Positions 54,443 to 64,000 of a stretch of 64,000 nucleotides of DNA are shown in pieces. Position 1 is the first letter of the stretch. Each line of letters begins with the position of its first letter. The notes under the pieces are model-generated. The model saw nothing but the letters and a program-made list of their open reading frames with translations. It made no database searches and had not been told where the DNA came from. This DNA is from Caloramator mitchellensis. Lineage in GTDB: Bacteria > Bacillota > Clostridia > Clostridiales > Caloramatoraceae. Where the stretch lies: positions 172,769 to 236,768 of the forward strand of contig NZ_LKHP01000004.1 of NCBI RefSeq assembly GCF_001440545.1, given 5' to 3'. A program made the translations under genes and the position numbers.

Positions 54443-54841
54443 TTACCAGATGTAGCAGATAACTTCTCCACCGATACCTTCTTTTCTTGCAACTTTATCA
54501 GTTATGATTCCTCTTGAAGTTGATAAAATTGCTATACCAAGTCCTCCAAGAACCTTTGGTATATTATCCTTATGAGCATAAACTCTTAAACCTGGCTTAG
54601 AAATTCTTCTTAAACCTGAAATTACTCTTTCTTTATTTTGGCCATATTTCATTGTAAGCTTAAGCATTGGAACTGGACCATCTTGGTATTCTTCCATTGC
54701 TGCTAAATAACCTTCTTCTACTAATATTTCCGCAATCCTCTTTTTAATTTTTGAGGCTGGAACTTCAACGTATTCATGTCTTACTATATTTGCATTTCTG
54801 ATACGAGTTAACATATCAGCAATTGGGTCAGTCATAACCAT
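54443..54841 (-). CDS. rpsH: 30S ribosomal protein S8
   Basis: 132 residues. It begins [20 protein letters not shown] and ends with the S8 signature [20 protein letters not shown] followed by VICYIW. The frame could start at the second methionine. 28 bp after rpsZ. Confidence 0.98.
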   Translation of the reverse strand: MVMTDPIADMLTRIRNANIVRHEYVEVPASKIKKRIAEILVEEGYLAAMEEYQDGPVPMLKLTMKYGQNKERVISGLRRISKPGLRVYAHKDNIPKVLGGLGIAILSTSRGIITDKVARKEGIGGEVICYIW

Positions 54842-54869
54842 AGTTTCTGGCCTCCTTTCAACTTATATA

Positions 54870-55055
54870 TTACCAACTTGCCTTCTTGCAACCTGGAATT
54901 TCACCTTTATATGCAAGTTCTCTAAAACAAATTCTGCATATTCCGTATTTTCTAAGCACTGCGTGTGGTCTTCCACATATTCTGCATCTTGTATAAGCTC
55001 TTGTTGAGAACTTTGGTTCTCTTTTCCACTTTTCAATCATTGCTTTACGTGCCAC
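54870..55055 (-). CDS. rpsZ: 30S ribosomal protein S14, type Z (zinc-binding)
   Basis: 61 residues, the short zinc form of S14. Its ligands are two CxxC pairs 12 residues apart (CRIC...CRIC), and the end is [18 protein letters not shown]. The short C+ paralog is the usual form in clostridia. 16 bp after rplE. Confidence 0.97.
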   Translation of the reverse strand: MARKAMIEKWKREPKFSTRAYTRCRICGRPHAVLRKYGICRICFRELAYKGEIPGCKKASW

Positions 55056-55071
55056 AATGTTCCCTCCTTTT

Positions 55072-55614
55072 TTACTGAGCGAATGGCATACCGAGTAATC
55101 TTAATAATTCTCTAGCCTCTTCATCTGTCTTAGCAGTTGTAACGAAGATAATATCCATTCCTCTAACTTTTTCAACCTTATCATATTCAATTTCAGGGAA
55201 AATAAGTTGTTCCTTTATACCAAGTGAGTAATTTCCTCTACCGTCGAATGCCTTATTTGAAACTCCCTTGAAGTCTCTAACTCTTGGAAGAGCAATGTTT
55301 AATAACTTATCAACAAATTCATACATTCTTACTCCTCTTAGAGTTACCTTGCATCCTATTGGCATTCCTTGTCTTATCTTGAAGTTTGATACTGACTTTT
55401 TTGCTCTTGTTACAATAGCCTTTTGTCCAGCTATTGTTGATAAGTCATTAACCGCAGCATCCAATAGTTTTGGGTTGTCTTTAGCATCGCCAACTCCCAT
55501 ATTTATAACAACTTTTTCAAGTTTTGGAACTTCCATTATGCTCTTATATCCAAACTTTTCACGCAAAGCTGGAACTACTTCGTTTTCATACTTTTCTCTG
55601 AGTCTTGGAATCAT
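55072..55614 (-). CDS. rplE: 50S ribosomal protein L5
   Basis: 180 residues binding 5S r[43 protein letters not shown], the [20 protein letters not shown] motif and a C-terminal [20 protein letters not shown]. 22 bp after rplX. Confidence 0.98.
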   Translation of the reverse strand: MIPRLREKYENEVVPALREKFGYKSIMEVPKLEKVVINMGVGDAKDNPKLLDAAVNDLSTIAGQKAIVTRAKKSVSNFKIRQGMPIGCKVTLRGVRMYEFVDKLLNIALPRVRDFKGVSNKAFDGRGNYSLGIKEQLIFPEIEYDKVEKVRGMDIIFVTTAKTDEEARELLRLLGMPFAQ

Positions 55615-55636
55615 TTAGTTAACCTCCTTTCAAGGT

Positions 55637-55954
55637 TTAGAATGTCTCATTGCAATGCTTGCAAACTCTAACCTTTGATCCATCTTCAAGTATTTTATGC
55701 GCTATTCTTGTAGGCTTATTGCATTTTGTGCAGTAAAGCATTACGTTTGAAGCATGGATTGCAGCTTCTTGCTTTATTATTCCGCCTTGTCTATTAGCCA
55801 TGTTTGGTCTAACATGTTTTGAAACAATGTTTACATCCTTAACTATTACTCTATTCTTATCAGGGAAAACCTTTAAAACTTCTCCCTTCTTACCTTTATC
55901 TTTACCAGAGATTACAAGAACTGTATCTCCTCTTTTTACATGAACCTTAGGCAT
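55637..55954 (-). CDS. rplX: 50S ribosomal protein L24
   Basis: 105 residues with an N-terminal KOW domain ([20 protein letters not shown]). The C-terminal part carries two CxxC pairs ([10 protein letters not shown] and VCKHCNETF) that could bind zinc. 15 bp after rplN. Confidence 0.97.
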   Translation of the reverse strand: MPKVHVKRGDTVLVISGKDKGKKGEVLKVFPDKNRVIVKDVNIVSKHVRPNMANRQGGIIKQEAAIHASNVMLYCTKCNKPTRIAHKILEDGSKVRVCKHCNETF

Positions 55955-55969
55955 TTAGTCCACCTCCCT

Positions 55970-56338
55970 TTATAGTACCTCTGGTGCAAGTGAAAGAATC
56001 TTTGTAAATTCTTTTTCTCTTAACTCTCTTGCTACAGGTCCAAAAATTCTTGTTCCTCTTGGAGTCTTATCTTCTTTTATGATTACCGCAGCGTTTTCAT
56101 CAAATCTAATGTATGTTCCGTCTACTCTTCTAACACCCTTAACAGATCTTACTACAACAGCCTTTACAACGTCTCCCTTTTTAACAACACCTCCGGGTGT
56201 TGCGCTCTTAACGCTAGCTACTATTATATCTCCAATATTTGCATATCTTCTATTTGAACCACCAAGAACTCTTATGCACATAAGTTCCTTAGCACCTGTA
56301 TTATCAGCAACTTTTAATCTAGTTTGTGGCTGAATCAT
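55970..56338 (-). CDS. rplN: 50S ribosomal protein L14
   Basis: 122 residues: [20 protein letters not shown] at the start, [20 protein letters not shown], and [20 protein letters not shown] at the end. All are standard for L14, which forms an intersubunit bridge. 24 bp after rpsQ. Confidence 0.98.
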   Translation of the reverse strand: MIQPQTRLKVADNTGAKELMCIRVLGGSNRRYANIGDIIVASVKSATPGGVVKKGDVVKAVVVRSVKGVRRVDGTYIRFDENAAVIIKEDKTPRGTRIFGPVARELREKEFTKILSLAPEVL

Positions 56339-56362
56339 AAGTTAAACCTCCTTTCAGAGAAA

Positions 56363-56617
56363 TTATTTTGCTTTCTCAACAATTTCAACAAGTCTCCATC
56401 TCTTATCTTTGCTTAGAGGTCTTGTTTCCATTATCTTTACAACATCGCCTATTTTAGCTGTGTTATTTTCATCGTGTGCCTTAAACTTAGCTGTTCTCTT
56501 CACTGTCTTGCCGTAAAGAGGGTGACGAACTAATTTTTCTACAGCAACAACAATAGTTTTGTCCATTTTATCAGAAACTACCTTGCCTATTCTAACTTTT
56601 CTAAGTCCTCTTTCCAC
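56363..56617 (-). CDS. rpsQ: 30S ribosomal protein S17
   Basis: 84 residues with an OB fold: [20 protein letters not shown], then [20 protein letters not shown] and [20 protein letters not shown]. 18 bp after rpmC. Confidence 0.98.
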   Translation of the reverse strand: MERGLRKVRIGKVVSDKMDKTIVVAVEKLVRHPLYGKTVKRTAKFKAHDENNTAKIGDVVKIMETRPLSKDKRWRLVEIVEKAK

Positions 56618-56635
56618 AGGCTATACCTCCCTTCA

Positions 56636-56848
56636 TTATCTTCCCATAGCCTTAAGTTCGTTCTCTCTCATTATTGTTTTGAGCTGAGCTATAGTCTTTT
56701 TAACTTCTCTTATTCTCATTGGGTTTTCAAGCTGGCCAGTTGCATGTTGAAATCTTAGATTGAAAAGTTCAGCCTTTAATTCTGTTATTCTCTTTAATAG
56801 TTCATCTGGTGTCGATTCACGCATTACCTTTAATTCATTAGCCTTCAT
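56636..56848 (-). CDS. rpmC: 50S ribosomal protein L29
   Basis: 70 residues forming a helical hairpin: [20 protein letters not shown], then [21 protein letters not shown]29 lies at the tunnel exit and docks trigger factor and SRP. The start overlaps the end of rplP by 11 bp. Confidence 0.97.
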   Translation of the reverse strand: MKANELKVMRESTPDELLKRITELKAELFNLRFQHATGQLENPMRIREVKKTIAQLKTIMRENELKAMGR

Positions 56849-57278
56849 TTACTTCACCACCCATCTCAAAGTCACTCTTAGTTACAAACTTTGATTTAAC
56901 AGGAAGTTTGTGTGATGCAAGTCTCATAGCTTCTCTTGCTACTTCTTCGTTAACTCCACTTAATTCGAATAATATTCTGCCTGGCTTAACTACTGCTACC
57001 CAATATTCTGGAGCACCTTTACCTGAACCCATACGAGTTTCAGCTGGCTTCTTAGTTACTGGCTTATCTGGGAAAATCTTTATCCAGAGCTTTCCGCCTC
57101 TTTTGATGTATCTGTTTATTGCAATTCTCGCTGCTTCGATTTGGTTGCTTGTAACCCAACCTGATTCAGTAGCTACAATACCAAAATCGCCGTAAGCAAG
57201 AGTATTTCCTCTTGTTGCCTGACCCTTCATTCTTCCACGTTGAACCTTACGATGCTTAACTCTCTTTGGCATTAACAT
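56838..57278 (-). CDS. rplP: 50S ribosomal protein L16
   Basis: 146 residues beginning [20 protein letters not shown], with [20 protein letters not shown] and the [20 protein letters not shown] region near the peptidyl transferase centre. The ATG at 57278 lies behind AGGAGG at about 8 nt. It overlaps rpmC by 11 bp. Confidence 0.98.
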   Translation of the reverse strand: MLMPKRVKHRKVQRGRMKGQATRGNTLAYGDFGIVATESGWVTSNQIEAARIAINRYIKRGGKLWIKIFPDKPVTKKPAETRMGSGKGAPEYWVAVVKPGRILFELSGVNEEVAREAMRLASHKLPVKSKFVTKSDFEMGGEVNEG

Positions 57279-57304
57279 GTCCAATTCCTCCTTCCCTTTT
57301 GCAA

Positions 57305-57979
57305 TTATTCGTTAGCAGCTTCAGTTGATTCAGTTATTTGTGGCTTCTTCTTTGCAAGAACTTCGCCCTTGTATATCCAAACCTTAACACCGATTTTACC
57401 ATAAGTTGTGTGAGCTTCTGCAAAACCGTAATCTATATCTGCTCTTAATGTTTGAAGTGGAATAGTTCCTTCATGGTAACCTTCAGTTCTTGCCATTTCA
57501 GCACCACCAAGTCTACCTGAAACAGCAGTCTTGATACCCTTTATTCCAAATCTCATTGATCTTGATATAGCTTGCTTCATTGCCTTTCTAAATGAAACTC
57601 TCTTTTCAATTTGAGCTGCAATGTTTTCAGCAACTAATTGCGCATCAACTTCTGGATTCTTAACTTCAACGATGTTGATAAGTATATTCTTCTTAGTCAT
57701 TTTTTCAATTTGACCCTTTAATTCTTCAACACCTTGGCCACCTTTGCCTATAACAATACCTGGCTTTGCTGTGTGTATGTTAACTCTAACCTTGTTTGCT
57801 GTTCTTTCAATAACAACCTTTGAAATTCCAGCCTGGAAGTATTTGTTCTTTATAAACTCTCTTATTTTGTTATCTTCTATTAATAGGTCAGCAAAATGCT
57901 TATCATCAGCATACCACTTTGCATCCCAGTCCTTTATTATACCTACTCTTAATCCATGTGGATTTACTTTTTGACCCAC
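57305..57979 (-). CDS. rpsC: 30S ribosomal protein S3
   Basis: 224 residues. It starts [20 protein letters not shown], carries the type II KH RNA-binding loop [16 protein letters not shown] near residues 75-90, and has RMAR-equivalent [20 protein letters not shown] near the C-terminal domain. 18 bp after rplV. Confidence 0.98.
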   Translation of the reverse strand: MGQKVNPHGLRVGIIKDWDAKWYADDKHFADLLIEDNKIREFIKNKYFQAGISKVVIERTANKVRVNIHTAKPGIVIGKGGQGVEELKGQIEKMTKKNILINIVEVKNPEVDAQLVAENIAAQIEKRVSFRKAMKQAISRSMRFGIKGIKTAVSGRLGGAEMARTEGYHEGTIPLQTLRADIDYGFAEAHTTYGKIGVKVWIYKGEVLAKKKPQITESTEAANE

Positions 57980-57997
57980 GCGATGACCCTCCTTCCG

Positions 57998-58342
57998 TTA
58001 CGCTCTTTCCTTTAATACCACTGTGATGTGGCTTGATCTTTTCTTTATTTCAAATGCTCTACCTTGAGCATGTGGCTGATATCTCTTTAAAGTTGGTCCT
58101 TGATTAGCATATGTTTCTGCAACATATAGCTTTGCAACATCCATGTTATGGTTGTTTTCAGCATTTGCCATAGCTGATTTTAAAACTTTTTCAACTATTG
58201 GAGCAGCTGCTCTTGGTGTAAGTTTAAGTATTGATAAAGCTTCTCCAACATTCTTTCCTCTTATCAAATCAAGAACTACTTGAACTTTTCTAGGAGATAT
58301 TCTCACGTATCTTGCATGGGCTTTAGCTACTTTTGCCTCCAT
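57998..58342 (-). CDS. rplV: 50S ribosomal protein L22
   Basis: 114 residues: [20 protein letters not shown], then [20 protein letters not shown], and the tunnel-lining hairpin loop [20 protein letters not shown]. 18 bp after rpsS. Confidence 0.98.
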   Translation of the reverse strand: MEAKVAKAHARYVRISPRKVQVVLDLIRGKNVGEALSILKLTPRAAAPIVEKVLKSAMANAENNHNMDVAKLYVAETYANQGPTLKRYQPHAQGRAFEIKKRSSHITVVLKERA

Positions 58343-58360
58343 TGAAGCACCCTCCCTTCA

Positions 58361-58642
58361 TTATCTTACCTTTGATGACTTTTCAGTGTCGTCATGTCCT
58401 TTGAATGTTCTTGTAGGTGCAAATTCACCTAACTTATGTCCTATCATATCTTCTGTCACATACACTGGAACATGCTTTCTTCCATCATATACAGCGATTG
58501 TGTGTCCAATCATTTGTGGGAAAATTGTTGATCTTCTTGACCAAGTCTTTATAACTCTCTTTTCGCCTGCTTTGTTCATTTCAAGAATCTTATTTAATAA
58601 ATGTTCGTCACAGAATGGTCCTTTTTTTAATGATCTACCCAA
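58361..58642 (-). CDS. rpsS: 30S ribosomal protein S19
   Basis: 93 residues starting [20 protein letters not shown] and containing [20 protein letters not shown], which contacts tRNA in the A site. A 74-bp gap with a hairpin separates it from rplB. Confidence 0.98.
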   Translation of the reverse strand: MGRSLKKGPFCDEHLLNKILEMNKAGEKRVIKTWSRRSTIFPQMIGHTIAVYDGRKHVPVYVTEDMIGHKLGEFAPTRTFKGHDDTEKSSKVR

Positions 58643-58678
58643 CTTTATTTCCTCCCTTCTAGGATTTTTAGGAAGCAG

Positions 58679-58704
58679 CTTGTATAAGAGTCCCCCTATA
58701 CAAG
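58679..58704 (-). other. Hairpin in the rplB-rpsS gap
   Basis: CTTGTATA (58679-58686) pairs with TATACAAG (58697-58704) around a 10-nt loop. No T run follows, so it is not a terminator. It might shape mRNA processing or translation of rpsS. Confidence 0.55.
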
Positions 58705-58716
58705 TGCCCCCTTAAA

Positions 58717-59544
58717 TTATTTTCTTCTCTTAACAATGAATTTATCTGAGTATTTCTTATGCTTTCTTGTCTTGTATCCAAGAGTTGGTTTACCCCATGG
58801 AGTAAGTGGTCCTGGATGACCGATTGGTGATCTACCTTCACCACCACCATGTGGATGGTCAACTGGGTTCATTACAGAACCTCTTACAGTTGGTCTTATA
58901 CCCATATGTCTCTTTCTGCCTGCTTTTCCTATTCTAACAAGCTCGTGACTTAGGTTTCCTACTATACCAACTGTTGCTCTGCAGTCTAATCTAACAAGTC
59001 TTATTTCACCGGATGGTAGTCTTACATGGGCATGGCTTCCTTCCTTTGCAAGAAGCTGTGCTGAACCACCCGCAGCTCTTACAAGCTGTCCACCCTTTCC
59101 AGGGTATAGTTCAATATTGTGAATAAATGTTCCTACTGGAATATTTCTTAATGGAAGAGCATTACCTACCTTTATATCAGCGTTTTCGCCTGACATAACA
59201 GTATCTCCAACCTTTAAATCGTTTGGAGCTATAATGTATCTCTTTTCTCCATCAACATAATGTAGCAAAGCTATGAATGCTGATCTGTTTGGGTCGTATT
59301 CAATTGCTGCTACCTTTGCTGGAACATTGTCTTTGTTTCTCTTAAAGTCGATTATTCTATACTTTATCTTGTATCCGCCGCCTCTATGACGAACAGTTAT
59401 TCTTCCGTATGAATTTCTTCCGGAATTCTTCTTTAAAGTTATTACAAGTGACTTCTCAGGCTCTTTTTTTGTTATTTCAGCAAAGTCAAGAACTGACATG
59501 TTTCTTCTACCTGGAGAAGTTGGCTTATATACTTTAACTCCCAT
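58717..59544 (-). CDS. rplB: 50S ribosomal protein L2
   Basis: 275 residues: [20 protein letters not shown] at the start, [20 protein letters not shown], and the peptidyl-transferase-associated [20 protein letters not shown] with its conserved His. The ATG at 59544 follows GGAGGG; the open frame begins at 59577. 60 bp after rplW. Confidence 0.98.
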   Translation of the reverse strand: MGVKVYKPTSPGRRNMSVLDFAEITKKEPEKSLVITLKKNSGRNSYGRITVRHRGGGYKIKYRIIDFKRNKDNVPAKVAAIEYDPNRSAFIALLHYVDGEKRYIIAPNDLKVGDTVMSGENADIKVGNALPLRNIPVGTFIHNIELYPGKGGQLVRAAGGSAQLLAKEGSHAHVRLPSGEIRLVRLDCRATVGIVGNLSHELVRIGKAGRKRHMGIRPTVRGSVMNPVDHPHGGGEGRSPIGHPGPLTPWGKPTLGYKTRKHKKYSDKFIVKRRK

Positions 59545-59604
59545 TTTTTTCCCTCCTTCGTCTCGCTTATCTGGCATTTAGCCAATAACAGCTTTTATTT
59601 TAAA

Positions 59605-59904
59605 TTAAGCACCAAATCCTTCGAAGAATTCGATTCCCTTGCTATCTGCTGCTAATTTAATTATAGCTTTTTTGTAGTCTGGTCTTTTTCCAAAGCTCAT
59701 TCCTACTCTTTTTTTCTTTCCCTGGTAGTTGATAGTCTTAACATCTTCAACTTTAACACCGAATATATCTTCAATTGCTCTTTTAATCATTGACTTATTC
59801 GCATCAGGATGAACGAGGAATGTGTATTGTCTTAAAGCCATTTGATTCATTGTCTTTTCAGTTATAACTGGTCTTACTATTATATCGTAATTTGTTAGCT
59901 TCAT
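59605..59904 (-). CDS. rplW: 50S ribosomal protein L23
   Basis: 99 residues starting [20 protein letters not shown], with [20 protein letters not shown] and [20 protein letters not shown]. It forms a docking site for trigger factor and SRP at the tunnel exit. The start overlaps the rplD stop by one base (TAATG). Confidence 0.98.
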   Translation of the reverse strand: MKLTNYDIIVRPVITEKTMNQMALRQYTFLVHPDANKSMIKRAIEDIFGVKVEDVKTINYQGKKKRVGMSFGKRPDYKKAIIKLAADSKGIEFFEGFGA

Positions 59905-60524
59905 TATGCATACACCTCCTCAACTAGCTTTGCAGCTTCCTGAGTGATAATAAATTTTTCATACTTTAATATATCGTAAACATTCAAGTTGTTTACTGGA
60001 ACTACATGAGCATTTTCAATGTTTCTAACTGACTTGTAGATTGCTTCATCTGATTCCTTAACAACTATTAAAGTCTTGTTAGCATTGAACTTATTAAGCA
60101 TTTCTGCAATTATTCTTGTCTTTGGAGCTTCAAGAGCAAGCTTATCAAGAACAATTATCTGATTTTCAGCAACCTTTGAGGAAAGAGCTGATTTTAACGC
60201 AACTCTTCTTAACTTCTTTGGTAATGTATATCTGTAATCTCTTGGCTTTGGAGCAAATACAATACCACCATGTCTCCATTGTGGCGATCTGATAGAACCA
60301 TGTCTTGCTCTACCTGTTCCTTTTTGTCTCCAAGGCTTTCTTCCACCACCGGAAACTTCCGCTCTTGTTAATGCTGATTGTGTTCCCTGTCTTCTATTTG
60401 CAAGGATATTAACAACTACTTGATGCATTGCTTCCTTGTTTATAGGAGCACCAAATACTGCATCTGAAAGTTCTATTTCACCTATCTTTTCAGCACTCAT
60501 GTTAAATAAATCTACCTTAGGCAT
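59904..60524 (-). CDS. rplD: 50S ribosomal protein L4
   Basis: 206 residues with the tunnel-reaching loop [20 protein letters not shown] and [21 protein letters not shown]4 autoregulates the S10 operon in E. coli; in Firmicutes this is less clear. 23 bp after rplC, overlapping rplW by one base. Confidence 0.98.
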   Translation of the reverse strand: MPKVDLFNMSAEKIGEIELSDAVFGAPINKEAMHQVVVNILANRRQGTQSALTRAEVSGGGRKPWRQKGTGRARHGSIRSPQWRHGGIVFAPKPRDYRYTLPKKLRRVALKSALSSKVAENQIIVLDKLALEAPKTRIIAEMLNKFNANKTLIVVKESDEAIYKSVRNIENAHVVPVNNLNVYDILKYEKFIITQEAAKLVEEVYA

Positions 60525-60547
60525 CCTACATCCTCCTTTCCTTTGTG

Positions 60548-61189
60548 TTATGCCTTCTTAACAGCCTTAACAGAATCTCTTATAATCACAAGGCTCTTCT
60601 TAGGTCCTGGGACAGCACCCTTTATAAGTATTACATTCTTTTCTGGGTCAACCTTAACTATTTCAAGATTTTGAATAGTAGTCTTTACTGCTCCCATATG
60701 TCCTGGCATCTTCTTACCTTTGAAAGTTCTTGATGGGAATGATGAAGCACCCATTGAACCTACGCCTCTGTGATACTTTGAGCCGTGTGACATTGGTCCT
60801 CTATTTGCATTCCATCTCTTCACAACACCTTGATATCCTTTACCCTTTGAGGTTCCTGTCACGTCAACCTTTTCACCAACTTCAAAGATATCAGCCTTTA
60901 TTTCTGAGCCTACTTCATATCCATTGATATCTTCAAGTCTTAATTCCTTAACAAATCTCTTAGGCTTAAGGTTTGCCTTTTCAAAGTGTCCCTTTTCTGG
61001 TTTGTTTACAAGCTTTTCTCTTATATCTTCGAAACCAACTTGTATAGCATCGTATCCATCTGTTTCAACTGTTTTCTTTTGAACTACAACACATGGACCT
61101 GCTTGAATCACTGTAACTGGAATTACTTTTCCTTCTTCAGTGAATATTTGAGTCATTCCCAACTTTCTTCCTAATATTCCTTTCTTCAT
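60548..61189 (-). CDS. rplC: 50S ribosomal protein L3
   Basis: 213 residues starting [20 protein letters not shown], with the [20 protein letters not shown] loop and the [20 protein letters not shown] tip that reaches the peptidyl transferase centre. 46 bp after rpsJ. Confidence 0.98.
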   Translation of the reverse strand: MKKGILGRKLGMTQIFTEEGKVIPVTVIQAGPCVVVQKKTVETDGYDAIQVGFEDIREKLVNKPEKGHFEKANLKPKRFVKELRLEDINGYEVGSEIKADIFEVGEKVDVTGTSKGKGYQGVVKRWNANRGPMSHGSKYHRGVGSMGASSFPSRTFKGKKMPGHMGAVKTTIQNLEIVKVDPEKNVILIKGAVPGPKKSLVIIRDSVKAVKKA

Positions 61190-61235
61190 TTCGGCACCTC
61201 CTTAAATATTAGCGGAATGCTTTGCATTCATAATA

Positions 61236-61544
61236 TTAGAGCTTAATTTCAATATCCACACCAGCTGGTAAATCAAGTCTCATAAGAGCGTCTACAGTCT
61301 TTTGTGTTGGATTCAATATGTCGATTAGTCTCTTGTGAGTTCTAATTTCAAACTGTTCTCTTGAATCCTTATACTTATGAACTGCTCTTAGGATTGTTAC
61401 AACATCCTTTTCTGTTGGTAGTGGCACTGGTCCTGAAACTGAAGCTCCTGTTTTCTTTGCTGTTTCTACTATTTTTTGAGCTGATGAATCTAGTAGATTA
61501 TGATCGAAAGCCTTGAGCTTAATTCTGATTTTTTGTTTTGCCAT
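61236..61544 (-). CDS. rpsJ: 30S ribosomal protein S10
   Basis: 102 residues: [20 protein letters not shown] and [20 protein letters not shown], then [21 protein letters not shown]10 (NusE) also joins transcription antitermination complexes. It is the first gene of the S10-spc-alpha superoperon and follows a structured leader of about 200 nt and a strong promoter. Confidence 0.98.
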   Translation of the reverse strand: MAKQKIRIKLKAFDHNLLDSSAQKIVETAKKTGASVSGPVPLPTEKDVVTILRAVHKYKDSREQFEIRTHKRLIDILNPTQKTVDALMRLDLPAGVDIEIKL

Positions 61545-61745
61545 TTTCTTACCCTCCTTTTCATCGCACGCTTTGTTTTTTCACGCACGACAACGGTAGC
61601 TAAACACACATATCCGGGTGTATCATTGTTTTGTCCACACTAAACTTAACTACCTTTGTCGCCCGATTCTTGATCGAACTTACTCAGCAAGAATTCCCCG
61701 AATATCGGCAACCTCTTGCATCATCGCATCTTTTCACTTTGCAAC
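61545..61745 (-). promoter_or_regulatory. Structured 5' leader of the S10 operon
   Basis: About 200 untranslated bases precede rpsJ. On the minus strand CGACAAAGGTAG and CTACCGTTGTCG pair around a loop of roughly 50 nt, and AATTCTTG with CAAGAAT forms a second helix. GGAGGG lies just before rpsJ. The structure suggests feedback or processing control. I see no coding frame in it. Confidence 0.55.
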
Positions 61746-61751
61746 TCTTAT

Positions 61752-61780
61752 ATTTTACAATATTATTTGTAAATTGACAA
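61752..61780 (-). promoter_or_regulatory. Sigma-A-type promoter of the S10 operon
   Basis: Minus-strand TTGTCA (61780-61775), a 17-nt spacer and TAAAAT (61757-61752). Confidence 0.85.
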
Positions 61781-61821
61781 GTATTTTATTGCATTTTATT
61801 AAAAACATTTCTTAAATTATT

Positions 61822-63366
61822 TTAATTTTTTTGTATTGGTTCTTTAATTATCCAATCTTGTTTTAATCCCTCTTTTAACGCTTTTATGCTTAAGTCTGAA
61901 TTCATTAAATCAAAATCATATTCCCCATCATTCTTGTTAAACCAAATTACAATTTTAATGTTTTTGTATTTAGTTTTTATCTTTTCAAACATATCCTTTA
62001 TAAACAGGGGTCTGTCCCCACCCGAGCTGACAGAAGCAAATTCTCCAATCATCATAGGTTTATTAGGATAATTTAAAAGGTAAGTTTTATACATATCGGA
62101 ATATAATTCATCAAAATAACTAAACTTTGAATATTTGGTATTACCAAAGTTATACGCAGTCATGCCTATTATATCTACAAATTTGTTTCCGGGATAGAAT
62201 AAAACAGCATCATTCCAGATATAATTTGGAATTGACTTATTATTTGGATTCCAAACAAAGTAGGCGTTGTTGCAGCCGTTTGTCTTAAATAAATTTACTA
62301 TGTGAGCAAAGGCTAACTTATACAAATCTGGGTCGTTATAAGTATATTTGAGACTCCAAAATGTCCATTCGCCATTCATCTCATTTCCAATTCTAAATAG
62401 AACAGGTGCATTTAATTTTTTTACATTTTCAACCCAAGTAAGAAGTGTATTGTCGAATTCTCCTTTAATTACTTTTTCAACATAACTCTCGCTTGAGTCA
62501 GGAACAGTATTCATAAGAAAAGTAACTATTGGAATTTTACCCTTTGACACTAATTCTTCGGTGTATGAATCATAAGGTTGATTTATGTTCTTATAAAACA
62601 TTTGAGCCCCTATCCTGGTTTCTAAAGTTTTTTCTAATTTATCAATATCTCTTGAATGCTCATGAAATGTTCCAAACACAAATTTTTCTTTAGGAATCGA
62701 TAATTTATATCCATTTGTTAGATAGTTAATTTCACCCGAAACTGTCCTATAATCGAAGTTATAATTGTTAACTTTTTTCCTTTCATTAAAATTAATTGTT
62801 TTAATAATTTGGTCTACTGTCTTTTTATTTATAGATAGATTTTTTAGGTCTGTCTTAAGTTGAATAAGTAAGACTTTGTTTTTATAATTTATAATGTAGT
62901 AGTGATAATAATTCAAATCTCCTTCAAATAACTTGTTTTTTCTTTCATATCCTATAATCCTAACATTATAGTTGTTTATCTTAGCATACCTTGAAAAGAT
63001 TATATTTTTTCTTATTGATTTTGTCAAATCATCGATATATGTATTTATGTTCTTATTCGTCAGATTCTCATGATATAGGTCGATTCTACAGCTTTTATTA
63101 AACAGCCTTACATAATACTTATCTTTTGCAATATCAAAATTGAAATCTTTAGGAAATTGAAAAGAATATCCATGGTTATAGTTGGTAAGTTTATACTTAC
63201 CCCTACTATAAACTACCCTGGAATTTGTTTTGTAAAGCGTTTGTTCATATTTGCTGCTCAACCATAAATCATAGTAGGTTGTTTTTTTTGATGTTGAAAA
63301 AACTGTAGGGCTAAAAAAATTAATTATTAAAAATATTACTAAAAGAACTGCAACAACTTTTTTCAT
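61822..63366 (-). CDS. Secreted glycoside hydrolase, family 26-like (beta-mannanase type)
   Basis: About 514 residues. A signal peptide (MKKVVAVLLVIFLIINFF...TVFS) leads into an N-terminal region of about 200 residues of unknown type. The C-terminal TIM-barrel part (from about 225) shows VFGTFHEHSRDIDKLEKTLE, the acid/base Glu in LFRIGNEMNGEWTFWSL near 327 and the nucleophile Glu in PMMIGEFASVSSGGDRP near 439. These are GH26 landmarks. It may attack mannan or a related beta-glycan outside the cell. GGAGGAG lies about 9 nt before the ATG at 63366. It sits alone between the str and S10 operons, an unusual place. Confidence 0.82.
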   Translation of the reverse strand: MKKVVAVLLVIFLIINFFSPTVFSTSKKTTYYDLWLSSKYEQTLYKTNSRVVYSRGKYKLTNYNHGYSFQFPKDFNFDIAKDKYYVRLFNKSCRIDLYHENLTNKNINTYIDDLTKSIRKNIIFSRYAKINNYNVRIIGYERKNKLFEGDLNYYHYYIINYKNKVLLIQLKTDLKNLSINKKTVDQIIKTINFNERKKVNNYNFDYRTVSGEINYLTNGYKLSIPKEKFVFGTFHEHSRDIDKLEKTLETRIGAQMFYKNINQPYDSYTEELVSKGKIPIVTFLMNTVPDSSESYVEKVIKGEFDNTLLTWVENVKKLNAPVLFRIGNEMNGEWTFWSLKYTYNDPDLYKLAFAHIVNLFKTNGCNNAYFVWNPNNKSIPNYIWNDAVLFYPGNKFVDIIGMTAYNFGNTKYSKFSYFDELYSDMYKTYLLNYPNKPMMIGEFASVSSGGDRPLFIKDMFEKIKTKYKNIKIVIWFNKNDGEYDFDLMNSDLSIKALKEGLKQDWIIKEPIQKN

Positions 63367-63485
63367 CCTAACTCTCCTCCCCAACAAATAAAAAGACTTT
63401 AATATGACTTATAAAACGGGAGAGATGTTCCTTTATTTTAGTTTTTTGCAGTTTTTTTAGTAACACTTGAAATTAAGGGCAATAC

Positions 63486-63510
63486 AAAAGCGGCACAATG
63501 TGCCGCTTTT
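63486..63510 (-). terminator. Terminator after tuf
   Basis: AAAAGCGGCAC (63486-63496) pairs with GTGCCGCTTTT (63500-63510) around a 3-nt loop, starting 6 bp past the tuf stop. It ends the upstream tuf transcript. Confidence 0.9.
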
Positions 63511-63516
63511 TAAATA

Positions 63517-64000
63517 TTATTCAAAAATCTTAGCAACAACGCCAGCGCCTACTGTTCTTCCACCTTCTCTAATCGCAAATCTTAATCCTTCTTCCATTGC
63601 GATTGGAGTGATTAACTCAACATCCATGTTGATGTGGTCTCCTGGCATGCACATTTCTACTCCATCTGGTAACTTGATTGATCCTGTTACGTCTGTTGTT
63701 CTGAAGTAGAATTGTGGTCTGTATCCGTTAAAGAATGGAGTGTGTCTTCCACCTTCTTCTTTCTTTAATACGTATACTTGACCTTCAAATTTTCTGTGTG
63801 GGTTTACTGAACCTGGCTTTGCAAGAACTTGACCTCTTTCGATTTCTTCTCTTGTTACACCTCTTAATAGTGCTCCTATGTTGTCTCCTGCTTCTGCCAT
63901 GTCAAGTATCTTTCTGAACATTTCTACACCAGTTACTACTGTCTTCTTCTTTTCATCTTGTAATCCTACGATTTCTACTTCGTCGCCTACCTTCAATACT
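63517..64000 (-). CDS. tuf: Elongation factor Tu, 5'-truncated by the window edge
   Basis: Only the C-terminal 161 codons are present, running off the right edge; the GTPase domain lies outside. Domain II shows [33 protein letters not shown] and [20 protein letters not shown]. Domain III shows [20 protein letters not shown] and the end is [20 protein letters not shown]. The TTG near 63996 is an internal Leu codon, not a start. A terminator follows. Confidence 0.98.
   Translation of the reverse strand, partial: VLKVGDEVEIVGLQDEKKKTVVTGVEMFRKILDMAEAGDNIGALLRGVTREEIERGQVLAKPGSVNPHRKFEGQVYVLKKEEGGRHTPFFNGYRPQFYFRTTDVTGSIKLPDGVEMCMPGDHINMDVELITPIAMEEGLRFAIREGGRTVGAGVVAKIFE

Noticed and set aside
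61545..61821. Looked for a tRNA or small RNA gene in the gap before the S10 operon
   Set aside because: No cloverleaf or CCA end; the region is better explained as leader plus promoter.
63990..64000. TTG near 63996 taken as the start of a separate 159-residue gene
   Set aside because: The sequence is the middle of EF-Tu ([12 protein letters not shown]), so it is an internal codon cut by the window edge.

Overview
The window is AT-rich chromosomal DNA of a spore-forming, anaerobic clostridial Firmicute. Supporting signs are strong GGAGG-type ribosome binding sites, a T-box leader, an alpha/beta-type SASP, CwlD, a PdaB-like deacetylase, a flavodiiron protein, a tungsten-type aldehyde:ferredoxin oxidoreductase and a selenoprotein gene. 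A Clostridiaceae member of the Caloramator kind would fit, but that is inference. I saw no rRNA or tRNA gene, CRISPR array, prophage or insertion sequence. No gene-free stretch reaches 300 bases.

Region 1 (1-8.3 kb): the end of dapB, a PatA-type aminotransferase and dapH lie on the + strand and together point to the acetylase route to diaminopimelate and lysine. Minus-strand genes sit among them: a Cys-rich pair, a membrane transporter, a cobalamin adenosyltransferase, a double-OB-fold SSB-like protein, a Mur-ligase-like P-loop protein and a sporulation-type deacetylase. Two copies of a ~47-bp direct repeat mark the 3' ends of two of these genes.

Region 2 (8.3-23.1 kb): a SASP, a DUF4364-type protein, a Spo0E-like protein, folC, and a T-box-controlled operon (small membrane protein plus valS). 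Then come two MFS transporters divergent from a three-gene NitT/TauT-type ABC importer, then glpX, and an aldehyde:ferredoxin oxidoreductase with a four-cluster ferredoxin partner.

Region 3 (23.1-41.8 kb): tandem HTH-TPR regulators, several membrane and unknown proteins, an iron-sulfur flavoprotein, a flavodiiron protein and an ECF S component. Next is a short gene with an in-frame TGA that reads as a HesB-like selenoprotein, followed by a MoaD/ThiS-like sulfur carrier. After an ABC-2 exporter comes a 1769-residue signalling protein (degenerate kinase, ATPase, TPR, GAF, GGDEF, GAF), then cwlD.

Region 4 (41.8-64 kb): the classical ribosomal superoperon, all on the minus strand. It runs from rpsJ through rplQ, followed by the ECF energy module ecfA1-ecfA2-ecfT, truA, and rplM-rpsI. 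A GH26-type glycoside hydrolase lies between the end of tuf and the S10 promoter.

The most notable item is the TGA-containing selenoprotein gene at 32143-32442, which ordinary ORF calling misses. It carries a Cys-Gly-Sec-Gly-Gly motif, a SECIS-like hairpin just past the TGA, a good ribosome binding site and a promoter.
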